A stretch of 61,577 bases of DNA, taken from the IMG/VR virus record IMGVR_UViG_3300009376_000016, positions 1-61,577 of that record, one strand, 5' to 3'. Positions within the stretch are counted from its first letter, which is position 1. Each line of letters begins with the position of its first letter. The translations under genes and the position numbers were made by a program. This stretch comes from a virus. The notes beneath the pieces were generated by a model, which worked only from the letters and a program-made list of their open reading frames with translations, did no database searches and had not been told where the DNA came from. Shown in pieces: positions 48,761 to 57,346 of this stretch.

Positions 48761-49260
48761 TACTTTTTCTTCTTTTTTAACCAGTCACCGTATAATCCTG
48801 TTGTTTTTATACTCTTACTTTCACTCTTTTGTTCCCCACTCATTTCATGTGTATCAGTTTGTGGAGTTGAAAAATTTTTATTCTTTGGTTTTTTATATTT
48901 TCCTACTGATTTTTGTTTCTTCTTTGAGGAAGTATCTTGGTAATATCTTTCCTTCCCATCCTTCGTTTTTTCCTCACCTTGTACACTCGTATATGTGTCA
49001 TGTGTTGAAGTTCTTCCCTTCTTCTGGAACCTGCTATATCCAGTCTCTTTCCCTGCTGGAACCTTACCCCTAGAAATTCTTGTATGTACGTAATCCTTAC
49101 CGGGAGTGTATGATCTAGGAGTATCCTTCTTCTTCTTATCTTCTCTAATAAACTCCTTATTATAATCCTTCTTCGCCATCATCCTCAGACTTCTGCCTGA
49201 AGGAATGGCTGTCCTTCTTTTCCCTCCTTTTAATAGTTCCTTGTGTTTAAATCTAGGCAT
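48760..49260 (-). CDS. Basic protein with C-terminal LYGDWLKKKKK tag
   Basis: This 166-residue protein is Lys/Arg/Ser/Thr-rich, with MAKKDYNKEFIREDKKKKDTPRS near residues 27-50 and many short charged repeats. It ends GLYGDWLKKKKK. It has stop/start overlaps with both neighbours. Not recognised; a disordered DNA-binding or packaged protein is plausible. Confidence 0.6.
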   Translation of the reverse strand: MPRFKHKELLKGGKRRTAIPSGRSLRMMAKKDYNKEFIREDKKKKDTPRSYTPGKDYVHTRISRGKVPAGKETGYSRFQKKGRTSTHDTYTSVQGEEKTKDGKERYYQDTSSKKKQKSVGKYKKPKNKNFSTPQTDTHEMSGEQKSESKSIKTTGLYGDWLKKKKK

Positions 49261-49622
49261 TATTTTTTCTTCTTTGGTTTCAACATATCACCATAAAGGT
49301 GTTCAGGAACCATACCTCTCGGCCCTTCAAAATCTGTTACACTTCTTGTTGTCTTACCACCTTTAGCATCAGTTTTATGTGTTGTCTTACGTTTCGTTTG
49401 TGCTACTGAACCAACTGCTGGAGCATATCCTGCTGGTTGTCTTCCTTTACGACCTCCCTTAGACCACGCCTTAAATTTCTTTCTTATTTTTTTATCATCA
49501 ACGGCTCTACTCGTTGGAGTTTGTTTCCATGTTGTGGTAGAAGAAGTTCCACCTCCTTCTTTCATTAATCTTTTTCTTTCTTTTTTAGCCCATTCTTGGA
49601 CTTTTTTACTTGGTGTTCCCAT
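49260..49622 (-). CDS. Basic protein, paralogue of 49632, tag LYGDMLKPKKKK
   Basis: This 120-residue protein shares with the 49632 product TWKQTPTSRAVDDKK and the end GMVPEHLYGDMLKPKKKK (paralogue: TWKQTPASRAADVRK and GMMPDDMHKKLYGHWLK). The two are clearly duplicated copies with different spacing. The start follows ATAGGAGTTTATA, part of a repeated module in this array. Confidence 0.65.
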   Translation of the reverse strand: MGTPSKKVQEWAKKERKRLMKEGGGTSSTTTWKQTPTSRAVDDKKIRKKFKAWSKGGRKGRQPAGYAPAVGSVAQTKRKTTHKTDAKGGKTTRSVTDFEGPRGMVPEHLYGDMLKPKKKK

Positions 49623-49631
49623 TATAAACTC

Positions 49632-50129
49632 CTATTTCTTCTGTGTCTTTAACCAGTGTCCATAAAGTTTCTTATGCATATCATCTGGCATCATTCCCTT
49701 TGATCCACTAAATTTAGCTTCTTTACTTACCGTCCTTTTCCCTTTAGCATTAACCTTCCCATATTGTGTTCTACGTTCAGTTGTTGCAACTGCTCCAATT
49801 GGTGCTGGTCGCTTACGCTTCTTCCGAATTTTTTCACGCTTTCTCTCGTTTTTTTCAGATTCATCTATTGACATACCTATTTTAGTTGGCACATATGCTT
49901 CAGAGTATTCTTTCCTCCATTTTTTATCCTTTCTTACATCAGCAGCCCTGCTTGCAGGAGTCTGCTTCCATGTACTTCTTGAAGATGATCCAAGTTTTCT
50001 ACCCCCCGGAGGTAATTTTGCTCTTTCAGCTTTTGATAGTTTAGGAGCCTCTGAAAGTAATTTCTTTCTGTCTTTGTTTGATTGCCAGTGTTTCAACTCA
50101 CTTGGTGCACCCATTTTTATTTTAGCCAT
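49632..50129 (-). CDS. Basic protein, paralogue of 49260, tag LYGHWLKTQKK
   Basis: This 165-residue protein is highly charged, with the shared TWKQTPASRAAD segment near residue 52 and GMMPDDMHKKLYGHWLKTQKK at the end. The middle (KRKRPAPIGAVATTERRTQYG) also matches the paralogue (PAGYAPAVGSVAQTKRKT). Its start lies inside a 48-bp duplicated segment derived from the adaptor gene's 3' end. Function unknown. Confidence 0.65.
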   Translation of the reverse strand: MAKIKMGAPSELKHWQSNKDRKKLLSEAPKLSKAERAKLPPGGRKLGSSSRSTWKQTPASRAADVRKDKKWRKEYSEAYVPTKIGMSIDESEKNERKREKIRKKRKRPAPIGAVATTERRTQYGKVNAKGKRTVSKEAKFSGSKGMMPDDMHKKLYGHWLKTQKK

Positions 50130-50167
50130 TATAAACTCCGATTAACTACGAAACCTGATTGATTGCG
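50120..50167 (-). repeat. 48-bp duplication, copy 2 (adaptor 3' end and ribosome-binding site)
   Basis: This segment is 45/48 identical to 50511-50558. On the minus strand it reads the last 11 codons of the adaptor (NQSGFVVNRSL), its stop, and the TTTATAATGGCTAAAA start of the next gene. It marks the junction of a gene duplication. Confidence 0.85.
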
Positions 50168-50185
50168 ACTTTCTTTTCTAGTCAT
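50129..50185 (-). pseudogene. 18-codon remnant of adaptor gene 3' end
   Basis: MTRKESRNQSGFVVNRSL ends with the same 11 residues as the adaptor protein (50520-51542). It is framed by TAATG overlaps with both neighbours. It is best read as a scar of a tandem duplication, still able to be translated and to couple the flanking genes. Confidence 0.6.
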
Positions 50186-50520
50186 TATAATCCACGTTTT
50201 TCAAGAAGTCCTACCTTCCTTTTTCTCTTTGACTGAATCTCACCACTTATCTGATGTCCACCTTTAACCTTATTCTGCTTTGCATAACTGGAAGTAGATA
50301 ATTTACCACCCGGAGTTTTTATTGTTCTAGTTGCAGTCCTTTGAAGTTTTTTTCCTTTTTTACTCTTAATTAAACTTTTTGAATAACTTTCACCTCCCTT
50401 TCTACCACTTACAGCTACATTATAGTCACCTTTATTGGGATCACCTGATAACACTTTCTCACTATGATAATCTTTATTTCCCCAATCTTTTGCCATTTGA
50501 TCTGGTGTTTTTTTAGCCAT
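50185..50520 (-). CDS. Basic protein with C-terminal LLEKRGL tag
   Basis: This 111-residue Lys/Gly/Ser-rich protein starts MAKKTPDQMAKDWGNKDYHSEK and ends KVGLLEKRGL, like the GLLGSRGLY and GFLQKQGLY ends of two other members. It is the first gene of the basic array, directly after the adaptor (stop/start overlap). No known family. Confidence 0.6.
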   Translation of the reverse strand: MAKKTPDQMAKDWGNKDYHSEKVLSGDPNKGDYNVAVSGRKGGESYSKSLIKSKKGKKLQRTATRTIKTPGGKLSTSSYAKQNKVKGGHQISGEIQSKRKRKVGLLEKRGL

Positions 50521-50558
50521 TATAAACTCCTATTTACTACAAAACCTGATTGATTGCG
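50511..50558 (-). repeat. 48-bp duplication, copy 1
   Basis: This is the original copy at the 3' end of the adaptor gene plus the start of the next gene. It is 45/48 identical to 50120-50167; the three differences fall at the ribosome-binding site edge and in codon third positions. Confidence 0.85.
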
Positions 50559-51542
50559 GCCCTCTGACAGTGCTCCTGATGTCATACCCTCCATTGTACT
50601 GGCTTGCTGTACATTTTCCAAGAACTTCTGCCTATAATATCCTGACTTCTCTACATTCCGCTGTTGTGATTCCTTTAAGTATGCCCTCTCCAGAGTACCC
50701 CAAACTATACTCTCGTGCCAGTAGGCATTCACCTGTGGTGTTGTTGAGTCCAGTGCCAGTGAGTTATCCTTTGGTACACCTCGTACCTTGAGTGAATGAA
50801 AGACCTTTGTTGTTGCATCCTTGTCTATATACAAGTCCTTTGTTGCCTTTGGTAGTGGAAATATCCTGAAGGTGGAAGCTGTCCTGTTGTTAAAGACTAC
50901 TGCCTCTATTGGGCCAGTCTGTTCACGCCACCGTGGGGTGTTATCTGTAGAAGTGACTATTGATGAGAATGCATTGGGATGGAAGCCCATTGAGGACTCC
51001 AGCATGAAGTGCCTACTGCCTTTTGAAGATGCGGCAGCATTCAGTTCTGATTCTGTGAAGATGTTGAGTTCCCTGCCATTAATACTGATGGACACGATCT
51101 CTGCTATTGTACTGGGAATTGTAAAGGTTGGGCCAACCCTGAACACGGAAACACTGGAGTCGGTTATTGTTCCGCTGGTGTCTACTTGGTATGTGAGGGT
51201 TAGTGTAGTTGGAACAGCAACAATGAATGTACCAAGGTACTGACTAGGAGCACCATCAACAACATTAATAGCATCACCTTCTGCGTATCCATGTGCTTCA
51301 GTGAATGTAATGGTTGCCGTCTTACTGTCTGTGGTAAGGACACCTGTCTTCGTGGCTTCACCTATAACAGTGCCTGACGAGCCATTGGTTGCATAGCCTT
51401 CTACTTGTGGGTACCTGACACGCCTAGTAAATTCGTTTAAAGCATCGTTTATGTATGTGTTAAGTTCACCATCTGTCCAATGCTTGTTTGCAGAATCCTG
51501 TAGGGCTGTTTCGGTACGTTCTCTTATCTGCTTTCGGTTCAT
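50520..51542 (-). CDS. Head-tail adaptor protein with inserted beta module
   Basis: This 340-residue protein starts NRKQIRERTETALQDSANKHWTDGELNTYINDALNEFTRRVRYP, a helical opening common to podovirus adaptors that sit below the portal (P22 gp4 type). Residues about 85-130 (EAHGYAEGDAINVVDGAPSQYLGTFIVAV) form an E1-FCCH-like insert. The C-terminal half has the LALDSTTPQVNAYWHESIVWGTLERAYLKE helices seen in such adaptors. It is placed after the capsid genes as expected. Confidence 0.7.
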   Translation of the reverse strand: MNRKQIRERTETALQDSANKHWTDGELNTYINDALNEFTRRVRYPQVEGYATNGSSGTVIGEATKTGVLTTDSKTATITFTEAHGYAEGDAINVVDGAPSQYLGTFIVAVPTTLTLTYQVDTSGTITDSSVSVFRVGPTFTIPSTIAEIVSISINGRELNIFTESELNAAASSKGSRHFMLESSMGFHPNAFSSIVTSTDNTPRWREQTGPIEAVVFNNRTASTFRIFPLPKATKDLYIDKDATTKVFHSLKVRGVPKDNSLALDSTTPQVNAYWHESIVWGTLERAYLKESQQRNVEKSGYYRQKFLENVQQASTMEGMTSGALSEGRNQSGFVVNRSL

Positions 51543-52042
51543 TCTTGGTCAAGGTCAATCACCTCATGACGCTCAATTGCACCGTCTAAATCTTCCTTAG
51601 TTATTGGCTCAGATGCATCATCAAACTCGACACCTGCCTTCTGCCCAGTCTTAGGCCACTTTTTAACTGTAAAATTAAATCGTCTGTTAGACCTTGGTGT
51701 AAGACCTTGTGACAAATCCTTCTGGAAGTAATCGGTAGTAATAGCATCATTCAGTATGTTCATATGTTGAAGAGGTACAATTCTATCTGTTCCTCTTGGT
51801 ATAACTATTGTCCAATCTCCATGTGTCACTGGTACTGGCCCCATCTCAGTATTGTCTTTACCGTAATCAATATTAATTACAGCGTGACCTTCTGGAACAG
51901 CTTCTCCCTTCTTCCATTCGGCTGCCATCTTCATACCATTAGGCAGGACTACAAAACGGCCCTCACCTGCTGGTGCATAACTAGAATCCCTTGTTTGTTT
52001 AGGTAAACTTTCTGTTGGTAGTAAACCACCTGCTATGGACAT
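51539..52042 (-). CDS. Hypothetical virion protein
   Basis: This 167-residue protein (MSIAGGLLPTESLPKQTRDS...) starts at 52042 behind TTAAGGAGAAAT; an in-frame GTG further upstream lies in a hairpin and is not used. It is beta-rich in the first two thirds with an acidic C-terminal end (EFDDASEPITKEDLDGAIE). It ends with an ATGA overlap to the adaptor. Possibly a head completion protein. Confidence 0.6.
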   Translation of the reverse strand: MSIAGGLLPTESLPKQTRDSSYAPAGEGRFVVLPNGMKMAAEWKKGEAVPEGHAVINIDYGKDNTEMGPVPVTHGDWTIVIPRGTDRIVPLQHMNILNDAITTDYFQKDLSQGLTPRSNRRFNFTVKKWPKTGQKAGVEFDDASEPITKEDLDGAIERHEVIDLDQE

Positions 52043-52063
52043 ATTTCTCCTTAAATCTCCGTT

Positions 52064-52094
52064 GTTAAAATGTGGGTGACCTGAGCCACCCACT
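52064..52094 (-). terminator. Possible attenuating terminator after head genes
   Basis: On the minus strand GTGGGTG-GCTCAGGT-CACCCAC is followed by ATTTTAAC. The 7-bp GC-rich stem and short U-run resemble a weak rho-independent terminator that would lower expression of the adaptor and later genes relative to capsid. Confidence 0.45.
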
Positions 52095-52108
52095 ACTGAA
52101 TTACACTA

Positions 52109-52657
52109 TTAAGCTAGTGCTGCCTGAGTCCAAACAATGTTGGCATCAAAAACATATTCAACCCACCAATGGAATGCTCCGGCTGTCTGAGCATCTCCAA
52201 GAATAAGATCACCAACTACTGGAACAACCTTTTCTCCTGAAGAAGACCAAGATGCCGTAGTACTTGGTGCATAAGTATATGTCGCAGAACTGGTCATTGT
52301 GGGTGGTTTACCCATAATCTCTACACCAGCATTACCTTCTGGGCCAGAGAATCCTGCGGCCTCAATATTGACTGCCGTACAATATGCATCAACATCGGCT
52401 GCTGCTGCTACGTTTACCATACCTGTATCAGTTTGGAGCGTACCTAGAGCATGACCAATTGTAAATGTATTTGCACCGCTTGTTGCATTTGCCGCATCAC
52501 TTACTGCAACGCCAAATCCACATACCCTTGCTTCCAAAGGAATGAAAAGAACACGCTGATAAGTGGCCGCTGCCCATGTTGAACCGTCTGCAAAATTGAC
52601 AAAGTCAATCTTTGACATCTGTTTGGCACTCGTTATTTTAGTTTTTAAAGAGTCCAT
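52109..52657 (-). CDS. Probable head decoration protein
   Basis: This 182-residue Ala/Thr/Gly-rich protein is beta-rich with hydrophobic strands (YQRVLFIPLEARVCGFGVAV ... AFHWWVEYVFDANIVW). Such proteins directly after N4-gp56-type capsids are common decoration or head proteins. Decoration is inferred from position and composition. Confidence 0.55.
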   Translation of the reverse strand: MDSLKTKITSAKQMSKIDFVNFADGSTWAAATYQRVLFIPLEARVCGFGVAVSDAANATSGANTFTIGHALGTLQTDTGMVNVAAAADVDAYCTAVNIEAAGFSGPEGNAGVEIMGKPPTMTSSATYTYAPSTTASWSSSGEKVVPVVGDLILGDAQTAGAFHWWVEYVFDANIVWTQAALA

Positions 52658-52680
52658 AAATTTTCCTTATTTAATTGTGA

Positions 52681-52703
52681 AGCCCCTCCCATTAGAAGGG
52701 GCT
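52681..52703 (-). terminator. GC-rich hairpin after capsid gene
   Basis: AGCCCCT and AGGGGCT form a perfect 7-bp stem with a 9-base loop, just behind the major capsid stop on the minus strand. Only A/T-mixed sequence follows (TCACAATTAAA), so it may stabilise the capsid mRNA rather than terminate. Confidence 0.4.
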
Positions 52704-52708
52704 ATAGT

Positions 52709-53785
52709 TTATGAAAGTTTAGTACAGGCTACTTCCAATCTGTACATCCACAAATCTTGAAGGATAATACAGGAATAGAACGTATCCCACGCAACCGTAC
52801 CACGCTGTCCTAGTGGATCACCGGGGCCGGGTTTCGGCATTACAACCTTTGAGCGGAGTGAATCCATTCCACCTAAAGTTGCACATCCAATTGCATCCTG
52901 TGCAAAAATCAGTACAGGATAAACATCGCAACGAGTTCCAGTTGTGGAGATACAGTTTGCAACACCATTGGTATCACCTGCATCCTTAAATGGAACTGCT
53001 TGAGTTGTAGTGATAAAGCGTACTCCTTCTACGCCACCAATCTCACCCTCAATTGCATCGCCTTGATCAGAGTACTTCTCTACGGCTACAAAGCCCGGAA
53101 GTTGCTGAATATCCTGCTGTAAATCAGGATGGCAAATCGCAACATACGATTCACGGATTGGCTCTGTAGCAACGCCAACGGATGCCTTTAGCTTATTCTT
53201 TAACTTAATCGCATCGTTGTTCTGAAGAGCACGGATTGCTGTTTGAAGTGGGGACAACACCTGAGTCCCTGCAGAGGGATCATTAAGTGTTGGTGCAATT
53301 CCACCAATGGTGAAATCAACATCTGTACGTGCAGATGCAGATGTTCCTACATACTTCACTGATGTCCCTGCACGAAAGACCTTGAAACTGAGGAAGTCGA
53401 TTGTCTCGCCAGCCTGAGTTGCCTGTCTCTCGCTAATAATTTTTAGCACTGGATCGGCAGCAGCCGCAAGCTGGACATCCGTGGTATTCACGTAAGATCC
53501 ATACTGTTTCAAGGTATGCATGAGCGTAGTATGCTCAAGGCTTGAAAAATCCGGTGTAACACCTTCGGCAATAGGCGTATCAACGATTGGGAAACGCTCA
53601 TACCTGCGGTGTCTAATTTCTAACCCCTGCTTCTGGGGCTTGGTTTCTTTCTGTGCGAATTTCGCAAATGTCAGCAATCGTTTAGCGATTGGTAACATTT
53701 TCTTCTGGATAGTAAAGGCATCATTCTTACTTAAATCACCATAAGAAGAGCCACTAATTGTTCCAGTTCCTCCATATGCAGCCAT
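52709..53785 (-). CDS. Major capsid protein, N4-gp56 family
   Basis: This 358-residue protein shows the N4-gp56 family pattern: KKMLPIAKRLLTFAKFAQKETKPQKQGLEIRHRRYERFPIVDTPIAEGVTP (about residues 28-78). This is the HK97-fold N-arm and E-loop region with RRY and L/P-x-TEGVTP. The central domain carries YVAICHPDLQQDIQQLPGF. The length fits the family. It is preceded by scaffold and followed by the decoration gene. It should be the most abundant virion protein. Confidence 0.9.
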   Translation of the reverse strand: MAAYGGTGTISGSSYGDLSKNDAFTIQKKMLPIAKRLLTFAKFAQKETKPQKQGLEIRHRRYERFPIVDTPIAEGVTPDFSSLEHTTLMHTLKQYGSYVNTTDVQLAAAADPVLKIISERQATQAGETIDFLSFKVFRAGTSVKYVGTSASARTDVDFTIGGIAPTLNDPSAGTQVLSPLQTAIRALQNNDAIKLKNKLKASVGVATEPIRESYVAICHPDLQQDIQQLPGFVAVEKYSDQGDAIEGEIGGVEGVRFITTTQAVPFKDAGDTNGVANCISTTGTRCDVYPVLIFAQDAIGCATLGGMDSLRSKVVMPKPGPGDPLGQRGTVAWDTFYSCIILQDLWMYRLEVACTKLS

Positions 53786-53805
53786 AATTAACTCCTATAA
53801 TATTG

Positions 53806-54744
53806 TTATTCGGGAATGGCTTCCCATAATTCATCATCGGACAAGTTGTCCATGTTTTTGCTCTTCACGGGTGCGGAATTACCTAAAAGACCAGTCGCTG
53901 CTGCTCTCTTAGCCTGTCGCTTGGTACTCGCTTTAGCTTGTTTGACTTCTTCTTCAGGAGGTCTCCACTCTGATTCACCTACTTCGGTGGAAAGGAATAG
54001 TTGCATAACGGAGGCATGATCGATTGGGTCGGTTGACTCAGTCATCATTTTTGTCATGGCTGGACTACCTAAGACAAATGCCTGAAAATCAGGATCTTTA
54101 TCTATATCTCTGTAATCCTCACCTACATTCTCATTCATGTAATTCTCATGATACTGTAGGAAGTTCTGATATTGTTGTTTTTGTGATTGGTCTTCTAAGT
54201 TCTTTAACCGCTGTTGAGCCTGTATGGTAGCTTCATGAAGGGATGTACCCTGCTTCGCCATCTCATGCTGAATCATCTTGCGGAATGTAGAAGACAGTTC
54301 ACTAAACTCCTCCATTGTCTGCTTATCCTCCTTGTCAAAGAAGGCATCTGCATCAGTAGGATCTACTTGGGGTGCTTCCGATTCTGGAAGTCCCTTCCTG
54401 ACTCTATCTAATGCCTGTTCACGTTCAACATCTCTGAGTCGTAACTCATTGACCTCTTCACGCATCCTAGCAGAATCTTCATTCCTTTTATGAAACTCCT
54501 TCTCTAAGTCCCTGTAACGAGCTTCATAATCATGCTGTGGTTCTTCAGGCTCTTCATCGTCTTCGGTCTCATCTTCATCTTCATCTTCAGGCTCCTCTTC
54601 TTCTTCTTCTTCTTGAGGGGTACCCTCTGATTGAGAATCTCCTTCGGCTTCTTCGTCCTGACTCCAAAGTTCTTCGTCTAAGGCTTCTGAATCTTCAACT
54701 TCTTCAAATTCTTCTTCCTCTTCTTGTACCTCTTCTTCTGACAT
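53806..54744 (-). CDS. Scaffolding protein
   Basis: This 312-residue protein has a very acidic N-terminus (Glu/Asp-rich to about residue 75), a helical coiled-coil middle (YEARYRDLEKEFHKRNEDSARMREEVNEL) and a basic C-terminal end (KQAKASTKRQAKRAAATG). This is the standard layout of scaffolds, whose basic tail binds capsid subunits. It lies directly before the capsid gene. Confidence 0.85.
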   Translation of the reverse strand: MSEEEVQEEEEEFEEVEDSEALDEELWSQDEEAEGDSQSEGTPQEEEEEEEPEDEDEDETEDDEEPEEPQHDYEARYRDLEKEFHKRNEDSARMREEVNELRLRDVEREQALDRVRKGLPESEAPQVDPTDADAFFDKEDKQTMEEFSELSSTFRKMIQHEMAKQGTSLHEATIQAQQRLKNLEDQSQKQQYQNFLQYHENYMNENVGEDYRDIDKDPDFQAFVLGSPAMTKMMTESTDPIDHASVMQLFLSTEVGESEWRPPEEEVKQAKASTKRQAKRAAATGLLGNSAPVKSKNMDNLSDDELWEAIPE

Positions 54745-54818
54745 ATAACTCCTTCCAATGTCCCGATTAAACGGATTGGTTAAATATTGGCCCTTTCCTT
54801 ACGGTGTAAAGGCTGTTC

Positions 54819-55025
54819 TTATTTTGGTTCAGCAATATCAAGCATTTCCTGCCATGCTTGTATTTTGCCGATAGATACATTATGCCTTGAAACTGACTCT
54901 TGGTCAACTAATTGTTTCGATTTAATTATATCATATGCATCTTTTATTCTTTTTTCAATCATTTCCTTGTAAAGCTGCCAGCCCGGAGACTGACTTAACA
55001 TTGCTAAAACATCATTGCGGGGCAT
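54819..55025 (-). CDS. Hypothetical protein between portal and scaffold
   Basis: This 68-residue all-helical protein (PRNDVLAMLSQSPGWQLYKEMIEKRIKDAYDIIK) overlaps the end of the portal gene by 14 bases. Short helical genes at this place occur in several phages with N4-type capsids; no role is assigned. Confidence 0.6.
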   Translation of the reverse strand: MPRNDVLAMLSQSPGWQLYKEMIEKRIKDAYDIIKSKQLVDQESVSRHNVSIGKIQAWQEMLDIAEPK

Positions 55026-57336
55026 TTTCTGCGAACTCCCTTCGTCTTATATCTTGTGCAGATGGGCCTCCCTGTAACCTATCTTGTGCTGGCCCTGCCT
55101 GTGTTGGGTCTTCAGGCATTCCTCCGGGGGCTGGTTGTTGTTCCTGTCCCATTTCCGGTTGTTGTTGTTGCTGTTGTTCCACTTGTTGCCTAACTACCTG
55201 ATCTTCTTGATCTTGCATATTCTCCTGTTGCTGTATCATCTGTTCTCTTTCATTTTCAAGCTGTTCTCTCAGTAGTACACTGTTATCTTCCAGATTTGCT
55301 GGATTTAATACGTTACCCTGCTTAATCAGTTCAAGTCTCTCCTGCATCTCCAGCTTACGCTGATCCTCTGATACATTCTGCTTCTCTTCCAGTAAAATCT
55401 TATTCTGCTCTAAGGCCATAGAAGCCTGAGTCTGTTGCTGTATTTGTTGCTGTTGAAACTGGGCTTGCTGTTGTGCTTGCTGTTGTGCAGCCTGTTGTGC
55501 TGCCTGAGCTTGGGCCTGTACCTGTTGCTGTTGTGCCTGTTGTTGGGCTTGCATCTCCTGCGTAACTTCCTGTTCTGTCTTTACAACCTTATCTGGCTCC
55601 ATATTAAAAGCACGTAAGAGTGGTCTTGTAAATGCCTCCTGTTTAAGGTACTGCTTTATCTCTGGCATCTGTCCCACAACTTGTAGAAAATTAATTAACT
55701 GGGTATTATGTACTTCCTTTGCAACATACTGCTCGTATCCTGTTGATATTGCCTCATAGTCACCCTTAATGGATGCATCCATAGAGTCTACCATCAGCCA
55801 CCTGTATACTGCACCAATATTCTTGGTGATCATGCCTGAGACTGACCTGACTACATCTGCAGTCTGTCTGTTTGCGTTGGAATTGAGGATGGACATCCCT
55901 GTGGCAGTCTTGGTCTGTGCTGGTGACATATCTCCATAACCTATGCTCGTCTGTCCTGAGTCTAGGTCTGCTTCACGCTCAAGCTGTTGTATTACTTGAA
56001 GTAGTCCGTTTGTTACATCTGGGATTTGTACTGAGGAAAAGGAGTCTCTGACTGAAGCTCCGGGTTTTACACGGAACTGTTTACCCGGATATATCTGTTC
56101 TGTGTCTGTACCCGGTTCAAATGCATTTGGATCTATAACTGTCAATGGGGCCGCTGATAAGGACTTGCCCTCTACCATCATTGCATATGAAAAGTTTAAT
56201 ATTGCCTGTGCATCTCTTATTGCATAGTAAATGCCATCACCCCATATTGACTCTGGATTCTTCTGCCAGTTGCAAAAATGGAACGGTAAGGTGTCGTCAA
56301 AAGGATTTTCTGCAATCTTAACTACCTTATCACCTATAGCAGTAATCACAACAGGGATGGCATCTGGAATATCCTCTGAGTCAATTGGTAAATGAGGTGC
56401 TAAATCCTGACCATCTAAACGGCCCCAAAACTCTAAAACCTCAAACTTCTTTAGTCTTGTTGCTGAGGTTTCGTTGTACTTCTTGGGGTGTTCACTGTCG
56501 TCCCACCCGTGGGCAAGACCGATTTCTTCTTTAATAACTTCCTCAAGTGCCCCCGGAATAAAGCCCTCTGCTGTCTTTGCGAGCTTTCTGAGTTGTATTT
56601 TGCTAAGGAATGACCTCTGTATAACATAGTCTGCATCTTCTGCATTGATTGCCTCTGGAGATGGAAACACATTCCAGATACTGACAAACTTGCATGTTGG
56701 CATTAATTCTTGTTCAAGGAACGACTCAACTGCGACCATATCGTCTGGAGTCGTAACCGTAGTGTAGACAGGAAAATTTTTATATTCAAGGGAAATTCCC
56801 TTAGTACATCCCGTACCGTACAAACACATTTCGTGTATAGCGTGTTGAACTTGTTCATTATAGTTTGTCCTTTCAAGTATGTCCCTAATTTTGAATTCCA
56901 TCTGCTTAGAGCGTTCAAGAATCGCATCCTCAAGCATGTCAGGTCTGTCTGGTGGTGCCTGTATATCTGGAGGGAAGAACCTTGGTTTACGTGAGGGGGT
57001 AATACTAAATGGTACCTTCCCGTCCTCAAATAGTAGCGTGTTAATCTTAATCTTCGCTGAATTAACCTTACGCCTAGTCTGATTAACAAATATACCCCTT
57101 TCGCTTGCCAATTCATGTGCCTTCGATATCTTTGAAGGGTACTTTCCTCTGTACGCATCATAAGCCTCCAACCAATGTTGTTCGTGGTCTCTGCGGTAAT
57201 CCCTTGCCTCTTCAAACTTCTCTTGTATTACCTTGGCAAAGTCATCTACTTCTGCTTCTACCACCTTAACTTCAGCAACGGCAACGACCCCTGATTCTGG
57301 GTCTTCCATTACCTCACTTAATTCATTTTTTGCCAT
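55012..57336 (-). CDS. Portal protein (P22-like)
   Basis: This 774-residue protein has the podovirus portal layout: a helical N-terminus with EARDYRRDHEQHWLEAYDAYRGKYP, a wing region (VSIWNVFPSPEAINAEDADYVIQRSF), a stem region (NFSYAMMVEGKSLSAAPL) and a C-terminal Gln-rich barrel-like tail (about residues 590-740, QAQQQAQQQQ runs). P22 gp1 has a similar length and barrel. It forms the ring through which DNA is packaged and ejected. The unusual Gln-rich C-terminus may extend into the head. Confidence 0.85.
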   Translation of the reverse strand: MAKNELSEVMEDPESGVVAVAEVKVVEAEVDDFAKVIQEKFEEARDYRRDHEQHWLEAYDAYRGKYPSKISKAHELASERGIFVNQTRRKVNSAKIKINTLLFEDGKVPFSITPSRKPRFFPPDIQAPPDRPDMLEDAILERSKQMEFKIRDILERTNYNEQVQHAIHEMCLYGTGCTKGISLEYKNFPVYTTVTTPDDMVAVESFLEQELMPTCKFVSIWNVFPSPEAINAEDADYVIQRSFLSKIQLRKLAKTAEGFIPGALEEVIKEEIGLAHGWDDSEHPKKYNETSATRLKKFEVLEFWGRLDGQDLAPHLPIDSEDIPDAIPVVITAIGDKVVKIAENPFDDTLPFHFCNWQKNPESIWGDGIYYAIRDAQAILNFSYAMMVEGKSLSAAPLTVIDPNAFEPGTDTEQIYPGKQFRVKPGASVRDSFSSVQIPDVTNGLLQVIQQLEREADLDSGQTSIGYGDMSPAQTKTATGMSILNSNANRQTADVVRSVSGMITKNIGAVYRWLMVDSMDASIKGDYEAISTGYEQYVAKEVHNTQLINFLQVVGQMPEIKQYLKQEAFTRPLLRAFNMEPDKVVKTEQEVTQEMQAQQQAQQQQVQAQAQAAQQAAQQQAQQQAQFQQQQIQQQTQASMALEQNKILLEEKQNVSEDQRKLEMQERLELIKQGNVLNPANLEDNSVLLREQLENEREQMIQQQENMQDQEDQVVRQQVEQQQQQQPEMGQEQQPAPGGMPEDPTQAGPAQDRLQGGPSAQDIRRREFAENAPQ

Positions 57337-57346
57337 TTATTACTCT

